10,230 nt of DNA, taken from positions 1 through 10,230 of the forward strand of contig DAOUPC010000079.1 of NCBI GenBank assembly GCA_030626365.1, in the 5' to 3' direction. Numbering within the stretch: the stretch's first letter is position 1; every line of letters starts with the position of its first letter. Below the pieces are notes generated by a model. The model worked only from the letters and a program-made list of their open reading frames with translations, did not search any database and was not told the DNA's origin. The position numbers were made by a program, and so were the translations under genes. This document shows, one piece after another, positions 6,090 through 10,230 of this stretch. The stretch is from Paracoccaceae bacterium. GTDB taxonomy: Bacteria > Pseudomonadota > Alphaproteobacteria > Rhodobacterales > Rhodobacteraceae.

Positions 6090-7031
6090 ATGAGCGACGT
6101 CAGTTATGACACCAACATCCGCGAGGATGAGGCCGGGTTTGGCGATTATTTCGCCCTGCTCAAGCCACGGGTCATGTCGTTGGTGGTGTTTACGGCGTTT
6201 GTCGGGCTGGTTGCGGCCCCCGTGCCGGTGCATCCGCTGATCGGGTTCTGTGCGATTTTGTTCATTGCCATTGGTGGCGGGGCATCGGGCGCGCTGAACA
6301 TGTGGTGGGACGCCGACATTGACGCAATCATGCGCCGCACCCGTGGGCGTCCGATCCCGTCGGGCAAGATCCAGGCAGGCGAGGCGCTGTCGCTGGGGCT
6401 GGGGCTGGCCGGACTGGCGGTGGTCATGCTGGCGCTGGCGACCAACCTTTATGCCGGGGCCTTTCTGGCGTTCACCATCTTTTTCTATGTTGTCATCTAT
6501 TCCATGTGGCTCAAGCGTGCGACGCCGCAGAATATCGTTATTGGCGGGGCCGCTGGTGCCTTTCCACCGGCCATTGGCTGGGTGGCGGCAACCGGGTCGC
6601 TGGCGGTCGAACCTGTGTTGATGTTTGCGCTGGTGCTGATGTGGACACCGCCGCATTTCTGGGCGCTGGCGCTGTTCATGCGCTCGGATTATGACGATGC
6701 GGGGGTGCCGATGCTGACCGTGACGCATGGGCGTCGGGCCACGCGGGTGCATATCCTGGTCTATACCGTTTTGCTGGCGGCGCTGTCGCTGGGGGCCGCG
6801 TTTTCTGGTATCGGCGGGCCGGTCTATCTGGTGGTGGCCGCGGTCATGAACCTGTTGTTCCTGCGGGGGGCCATAGGCATCTGGCGGCGCGATGAGGACG
6901 ACAGCGAGGCGGATGATTTCGCGCGCGAACGGTCGTTCTTCAAGCTGTCGCTGCTGTATCTGTTTGCGCATTTCGGTGCGATTCTGGTCGAGGCGCTGTT
7001 AAAGCCCTATGGCCTGGGGGGCTGGGGATGA
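6090..7031 (+). CDS. ctaB: Protohaem IX farnesyltransferase (haem O synthase)
   Basis: This 313-residue, very hydrophobic protein of the UbiA prenyltransferase family attaches a farnesyl group from farnesyl diphosphate to haem B, giving haem O, the precursor of haem A for the oxidase. The Asp-rich site is clear at 70-91 (NMWWDADIDAIMRRT then RGRPIPSG, with Asp74 and Asp78), and the second acidic site is at 200-204 (DYDDAG) within the conserved WTPPHFWALALF...MLTV region at 185-211. I count about eight or nine membrane segments, typical of the family. GGGAG at 6078-6082 provides a ribosome site just after the attenuator T-tract. The stop overlaps the next small gene as ATGA. Haem A synthase (ctaA) is not in the window. 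Confidence 0.97.
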   Translation: MSDVSYDTNIREDEAGFGDYFALLKPRVMSLVVFTAFVGLVAAPVPVHPLIGFCAILFIAIGGGASGALNMWWDADIDAIMRRTRGRPIPSGKIQAGEALSLGLGLAGLAVVMLALATNLYAGAFLAFTIFFYVVIYSMWLKRATPQNIVIGGAAGAFPPAIGWVAATGSLAVEPVLMFALVLMWTPPHFWALALFMRSDYDDAGVPMLTVTHGRRATRVHILVYTVLLAALSLGAAFSGIGGPVYLVVAAVMNLLFLRGAIGIWRRDEDDSEADDFARERSFFKLSLLYLFAHFGAILVEALLKPYGLGGWG

Positions 7032-7189
7032 GTTTTCGGGTAACCCATGAACTGCACCGCCGCCGGTTTGGCCGCAATCTGGGCGTTGGTCTGATTTTGG
7101 CCGGGTTCATTGCGCTGGTCTTTGGACTGACGGTGGTCAAGGTCACCAGCGGCGGGTTTGAACTGCCGCGCGCCGAGGTGCAGAAATAA
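7028..7189 (+). CDS. Small single-span membrane protein of the oxidase operon (CoxF-like)
   Basis: This short gene encodes 53 residues. It begins MSFRVTHELHRRRFGRNLGV, a basic N-terminus likely cytoplasmic, has one membrane helix at about 18-38 (VGLILAGFIALVFGLTVVKV region), and ends in a short polar tail (FELPRAEVQK). Its start overlaps the ctaB stop (ATGA) and its stop overlaps the ctaG start (TAATG), so it fits tightly into the operon. The same place in related operons is held by a small protein often called CoxF or cytochrome oxidase small assembly protein. My family assignment rests on size, layout and place. Its function is not established; a role in oxidase assembly is inferred. It has no cysteines or histidine-rich metal motif. 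Confidence 0.8.
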   Translation: MSFRVTHELHRRRFGRNLGVGLILAGFIALVFGLTVVKVTSGGFELPRAEVQK

Positions 7190-7764
7190 TGTCGATGAAG
7201 GCACCCCAGAAAACCGCCGCCGGACTGGTGGGGGTGGTGGTGGTGATGGGCGCGCTGGCCTGGGCATCGGTGCCGTTTTACAACTGGTTCTGCCGGGTGA
7301 CCGGCTTTGGCGGGGCAACGGGCGTGGCGCTGGCCGCTTCGGACGAAATCCTGGATCAGACCATAACCATCCGCTTTGACGCCTCGAAAGAGCGCGACAT
7401 GCCGTGGGAATTCAAGCCGGTCCAGCGCGAAATGACCCTGCGTATCGGCGAAACCGGGCTGGCCTTTTTCGAGGCCTACAACCCGACGGATCGCCCGGTT
7501 GCCGGGCAGGCGGCCTATAACGTGACGCCCTATTCGGCGGGCGGGTTCTTCGACAAGATCGAATGTTTCTGCTTTACGGAACAGGTACTGGCACCGGGTG
7601 AGCGGGTGCAAATGCCTGTGACCTTCTTTATCGACCCGGAAATCGTCACGGACCGGAGCGCGAAATACGTGCATACGATAACCTTGTCATACACATTTTA
7701 TGAAATCGATCTGCCCAAGGGCTATGCCGCCGTTGACACAAAAGCAGACACAAAACTGAACTAG
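7189..7764 (+). CDS. ctaG: CtaG/Cox11, copper chaperone for the CuB site
   Basis: The protein has 191 residues with an N-terminal membrane anchor at about 11-28 and a periplasmic immunoglobulin-like domain. It delivers copper to the CuB site in subunit I of the aa3 oxidase. The copper-binding CFCF motif is present (IECFCFTEQ, Cys126 and Cys128), along with the third conserved cysteine near the membrane (NWFCRVTGFGG, Cys35). MPVTFFIDPE (142-151) and TLSYTFY (165-171) are also typical Cox11 stretches. The ATG at 7189 overlaps the stop of the small gene upstream. A GAGG about ten bases earlier supports it, though an in-frame ATG two codons on (7195) is possible. Confidence 0.96.
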   Translation: MSMKAPQKTAAGLVGVVVVMGALAWASVPFYNWFCRVTGFGGATGVALAASDEILDQTITIRFDASKERDMPWEFKPVQREMTLRIGETGLAFFEAYNPTDRPVAGQAAYNVTPYSAGGFFDKIECFCFTEQVLAPGERVQMPVTFFIDPEIVTDRSAKYVHTITLSYTFYEIDLPKGYAAVDTKADTKLN

Positions 7765-7787
7765 ACCGCGAGTTGAGGGACACCGAC

Positions 7788-8600
7788 ATGGCACATGCTA
7801 AAAACCACGACTATCATATTCTGGCCCCCTCGATCTGGCCACTGGCCGGTGCTGCCAGCGGGATGATCATGCTGGGCGGTTCGGTGCTGTGGATGCACGA
7901 CATCACGCCTTACCTGTTCTGGATCGGCCTGGCGGGCGTCCTTTACACCATGTTCGCCTGGTGGTCCGAGGTGGTAAACGAAAGCCGTGTGGGCGATCAC
8001 ACGCCGGTCGTGCGGATCGGCCTGCGGGTTGGCTTTATCCTGTTCATCATGTCGGAAGTCATGTTCTTTTTCGCCTGGTTCTGGGCGTTCTTCAAACAGG
8101 CGATCTATCCGATGTATGAATATGCGGGCACTGAATATGCCCAGCCGGTCATCCATGCGGTTGATCCGTTCCATATTCCGCTGATCAATACGCTGATCCT
8201 GCTGCTGTCGGGCTGTGCGGTTACCTGGGCGCACCATGCGCTGGTGCATAACAATGATCGCAAGGCGCTGGTTCGCGGGCTGGCCATCAGCATCGTTCTG
8301 GGCATCGCATTCACCGCGCTGCAAGCCTATGAATACGCTGAACTGCTGATGCATGGCGACTGGACCTTTGGCGAGGATATGTTCTTTTCGACCTTCTTCA
8401 TGGCCACCGGGTTTCACGGCTTTCACGTGATTATCGGCACGATCTTTCTTGCCGTATGTCTGATCCGCGCGATCAAGGGTGACTTCACCCCCGAACAGCA
8501 TGTGGGTTTTGAGGCCGCCGCCTGGTACTGGCACTTTGTGGATGTGGTCTGGCTGTTCTTGTTCTTTGCTGTGTACCTCTGGGGCACCGCCGGAATGTAA
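7788..8600 (+). CDS. ctaE: Cytochrome c oxidase subunit III
   Basis: The protein has 270 residues with seven membrane segments. Subunit III stabilises the aa3 core and supports proton uptake. Motifs are clear: an N-terminal HDYHILAPSIWPL, SEVMFFFAWFWAFF at 89-102 with Glu90, the conserved DCCD-reactive glutamate at the same number as in the bovine protein, then ATGFHGFHVIIGT at 206-218 and HVGFEAAAWYWHFVDVVWLF at 238-257. The ATG at 7788 is chosen over an in-frame TTG at 7773 because GAGGGA (7775-7780) sits right at that TTG, seven bases before the ATG, and serves as its ribosome site. The gap to ctaG is only 23 bases. Two hairpins follow the stop. Confidence 0.98.
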   Translation: MAHAKNHDYHILAPSIWPLAGAASGMIMLGGSVLWMHDITPYLFWIGLAGVLYTMFAWWSEVVNESRVGDHTPVVRIGLRVGFILFIMSEVMFFFAWFWAFFKQAIYPMYEYAGTEYAQPVIHAVDPFHIPLINTLILLLSGCAVTWAHHALVHNNDRKALVRGLAISIVLGIAFTALQAYEYAELLMHGDWTFGEDMFFSTFFMATGFHGFHVIIGTIFLAVCLIRAIKGDFTPEQHVGFEAAAWYWHFVDVVWLFLFFAVYLWGTAGM

Positions 8601-8607
8601 TGCGCCG

Positions 8608-8631
8608 GTTTGTGGTTGAAAAACCGCAGAC
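8608..8631 (+). other. GAAA-tetraloop hairpin just downstream of ctaE
   Basis: TGTGGTT (8611-8617), loop GAAA and AACCGCA (8622-8628) form a 7-bp stem with one G-U pair, extendable by about three pairs. GNRA tetraloops are very stable in RNA. There is no T-tract, so it is not a terminator by itself. It may protect the 3' end of the ctaE mRNA. Confidence 0.4.
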
Positions 8632-8641
8632 AAAACGTATC

Positions 8642-8682
8642 AAGCAAAGCGCGCGGGCACGTTCCCGTGCGCTTTTGCTTTT
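8642..8682 (+). terminator. Rho-independent terminator-like hairpin after ctaE
   Basis: AAAGCGCGCGGG (8646-8657), loop CACGTT and CCCGTGCGCTTT (8664-8675) form a 12-bp stem with one G-U pair. Past a single bulged T (8676) the stem can extend through AAGC/GCTT. The tail TTTTGCTTTT follows in the plus direction. This is the strongest terminator-like structure in the window and should end most oxidase transcripts before surf1. Confidence 0.8.
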
Positions 8683-8702
8683 GACAAGGGCCTGCTGAAT
8701 AC

Positions 8703-9383
8703 ATGCGCCGAATTCTGTTTATGCTGATCTTTGGCCTGACGGGGCTGGTTGTTCTGCTGTGGCTGGGCGGTTGGCAGATGCAGCGTCTGGCGTGGAAACA
8801 GGCGGTCATTCGGGAAATCGACGCGCGTGTTGGCGCCGCCCCCGTGGCCCTGCCTGCCAACCCTGACCCGCTATCGGACAAATATCTGGCCGTTGTCGTG
8901 ACCGGCACCCTGTTGACGGACGAGGTGCATGTGCTGGTTTCGCGTAAACGGATCGGGGCCGGATACCGGGTCATTGCACCGTTCGAACTGGTGGATGGGC
9001 GCCGTATTCTGGTGGACCGTGGTTTTATCCTCGCCGGCCAGAAGGGCGCGACCAGAACCGCCGGGGACATGCAGATCACCGGGAACCTGCACTGGCCGAA
9101 CGAGATCGACAGCTATACCCCCGCCCCGGACAGGGCCGGTAACATCTGGTTTGCCCGTGATGTGCCGGAAATGGCGCGCGCGCTGGGCACTGATCCGGTG
9201 CTGATCATCGCCGCTGTGCGCACGGACCCGGGCGTGACGCCGTTACCGGTGGACTCCTCGGCCATTACGAACGATCACTTGCAATACGCAATCACCTGGT
9301 TTTCGCTGGCTCTGGTCTGGTCCGCGATGTCCGCTTATTTTCTGTGGCGCACCCGTGCCAATGCCGAAAGCCCCAAGTCATGA
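8703..9383 (+). CDS. surf1: SURF1 family oxidase assembly factor
   Basis: The protein has 226 residues with the standard SURF1 layout: an N-terminal membrane helix at about 4-22, a periplasmic domain and a C-terminal helix at about 198-216. Conserved stretches are GGWQMQRLAWK (22-32), the RRILVDRGFI strand (100-109) and NDHLQYAITWFSLAL (190-204), which leads into the second helix. SURF1 helps to deliver or insert haem A into subunit I; in Paracoccus a copy is encoded beside the aa3 genes. AAGGG about twelve bases upstream is a poor ribosome site. The gene is separated from ctaE by a strong hairpin, so it may be read by escape from termination or from its own promoter. It overlaps thrC as ATGA. 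Confidence 0.95.
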   Translation: MRRILFMLIFGLTGLVVLLWLGGWQMQRLAWKQAVIREIDARVGAAPVALPANPDPLSDKYLAVVVTGTLLTDEVHVLVSRKRIGAGYRVIAPFELVDGRRILVDRGFILAGQKGATRTAGDMQITGNLHWPNEIDSYTPAPDRAGNIWFARDVPEMARALGTDPVLIIAAVRTDPGVTPLPVDSSAITNDHLQYAITWFSLALVWSAMSAYFLWRTRANAESPKS

Positions 9384-10230
9384 AATACATCTCAACCCGT
9401 GGCAAAGCGCCAAGCCTGAGCTTTGAAGACGCGATGCTGACAGGGCTTGCCCGTGACGGTGGCCTTTACGTGCCCGCCGATGTGCCGCAGATGGCGGCGG
9501 GCGACATCGCCGCATTGGCCGGGCTTAGTTATGAAGAGACCGCGTTCAGGGTGATGCGCCCCTTTATCGGTGACAGTTTCACCGACGAGGCATTTCACGA
9601 CTGTATCACCCGCGCCTATGCCGGGTTTGAACACGCCGCACGCGCCCCGATGGTGCAACTTGATTCAGGGCATTTCCTGTTAGAGCTGTTTCACGGGCCG
9701 ACACTGGCGTTCAAGGATTTCGCCATGCAGCTGATTGGTCAGTTGTTTCAGGACGCGTTGCGCCGACGTGGCGAGCGGGTGACAATTGTCGGGGCCACCT
9801 CGGGTGATACCGGGTCGGCGGCGATCGAGGCGTTTCGCGGGCTGGATAATGTCGATGTGTTCATTCTGTACCCGCATGGCCGGGTCAGCGAGGTACAGCG
9901 CCGCCAGATGACCACCCCGGATGATGCCAATGTGCATGCTTTGGCGATGGATGGCGATTTTGATGATTGTCAGGCGCGGCTAAAGGATATGTTCAACGAC
10001 TTTGCCTTTCGTGACGCGGTCAAACTGGCCGGGGTCAACAGCATCAACTGGGCGCGGGTGCTGGCGCAGGTGGTGTATTACTTCTATTCTGCCGTGGCGC
10101 TGGGTGCGCCACAGCGCGAGGTTGATTTCACCGTGCCCACCGGCAATTTCGGGGACATCTTTGCCGGCTATATCGCCCGGCGCATGGGCCTGCCGATTGG
10201 CCAGCTTGTCGTGGCCACCAACCAGAACGA
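9380..10230 (+). CDS. thrC: Threonine synthase (N-terminal part, cut by window edge)
   Basis: Two hundred and eighty-three codons are visible, open to the right edge; alphaproteobacterial threonine synthases have about 460 residues, so roughly 60 % is seen. This PLP enzyme converts O-phosphohomoserine to threonine and phosphate. It begins MKYISTRGKAPSLSFEDAML, matching the family start. The PLP lysine is Lys112 in GPTLAFKDFAMQ, the substrate loop GATSGDTGSAA lies at 138-148, and the PLP-phosphate loop PTGNFGDIFAGY is at 253-264. All catalytic signatures in the visible part are intact. The ATG at 9380 overlaps the surf1 stop (ATGA) with no clear ribosome site of its own, so translation is probably coupled to surf1. 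The pairing with the oxidase block is common in Rhodobacterales. Confidence 0.97.
   Translation, partial: MKYISTRGKAPSLSFEDAMLTGLARDGGLYVPADVPQMAAGDIAALAGLSYEETAFRVMRPFIGDSFTDEAFHDCITRAYAGFEHAARAPMVQLDSGHFLLELFHGPTLAFKDFAMQLIGQLFQDALRRRGERVTIVGATSGDTGSAAIEAFRGLDNVDVFILYPHGRVSEVQRRQMTTPDDANVHALAMDGDFDDCQARLKDMFNDFAFRDAVKLAGVNSINWARVLAQVVYYFYSAVALGAPQREVDFTVPTGNFGDIFAGYIARRMGLPIGQLVVATNQN

Noticed and set aside
5249..6091. Minus-strand open frame of 280 codons across ctaC
   Set aside because: It is opposite subunit II with all CuA ligands and has a His/Asp/Arg-rich shadow composition.
6027..6971. Minus-strand open frame of 314 codons across ctaB
   Set aside because: The translation is full of R, Q, H and P and low in hydrophobic pattern, typical of the antisense of a membrane protein gene. 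ctaB on the other strand is certain.
7761..8633. Minus-strand open frame of 290 codons across ctaE
   Set aside because: It is antisense to a complete subunit III gene, with the same R/H/Q/D-rich shadow composition and no known motif.
8681..8686. TTGACA as a -35 box for surf1
   Set aside because: No -10-like hexamer lies 16-18 bases farther on, where the surf1 start codon already is, and the sequence is part of the terminator tail.

Overview
The window looks like an ordinary stretch of chromosome from an alphaproteobacterium of the order Rhodobacterales, most likely the marine Roseobacter group. Two things point there. The gene order tldD (reversed) / ctaC-ctaB-small ORF-ctaG-ctaE-surf1-thrC is a block I know from Paracoccus, Rhodobacter and roseobacters, with subunit I (ctaD) encoded elsewhere. 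The flagellar proteins are also of the alphaproteobacterial type. The genus cannot be read from the sequence. Base composition is moderately GC-rich and appears somewhat less so in the flagellar part than in ctaB-ctaG.

Region 1 (1-3581) is the edge of a flagellar cluster. The 5' part of fliL runs left on the minus strand. After a 77-bp divergent intergenic region, fliF, a fliH-like gene, fliN and fliP run right, each overlapping the next by 1 to 8 bases. They encode the MS-ring, a probable export-ATPase regulator, a C-ring/switch component and a core membrane subunit of the export gate. fliG does not lie beside fliF, and fliO does not lie between fliN and fliP.

Region 2 (3582-5206) holds tldD on the minus strand. 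It is convergent with fliP across 25 bp, with a small palindrome between them. The 178-bp divergent region between tldD and ctaC carries a perfect FNR/FixK-type palindrome, TTGATCTAAATCAA, close to tldD.

Region 3 (5207-8600) is the aa3-type cytochrome c oxidase operon: ctaC (subunit II), ctaB (haem O synthase), a 53-codon membrane protein gene, ctaG (Cox11-type CuB chaperone) and ctaE (subunit III). A hairpin plus T-tract lies between ctaC and ctaB and could act as an attenuator, so that structural subunit II is made in excess of the assembly factors. A strong terminator-like hairpin follows ctaE.

Region 4 (8601-10230) holds surf1 (oxidase assembly factor), coupled by an ATGA overlap to thrC (threonine synthase), which runs off the right end.

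I found no mobile element, CRISPR array, tRNA, rRNA or defence system, and nothing I would call a previously undescribed system. The observations worth a second look are regulatory (FNR box, attenuator, tandem hairpins), one very short gene, and an 8-G tract early in fliP.
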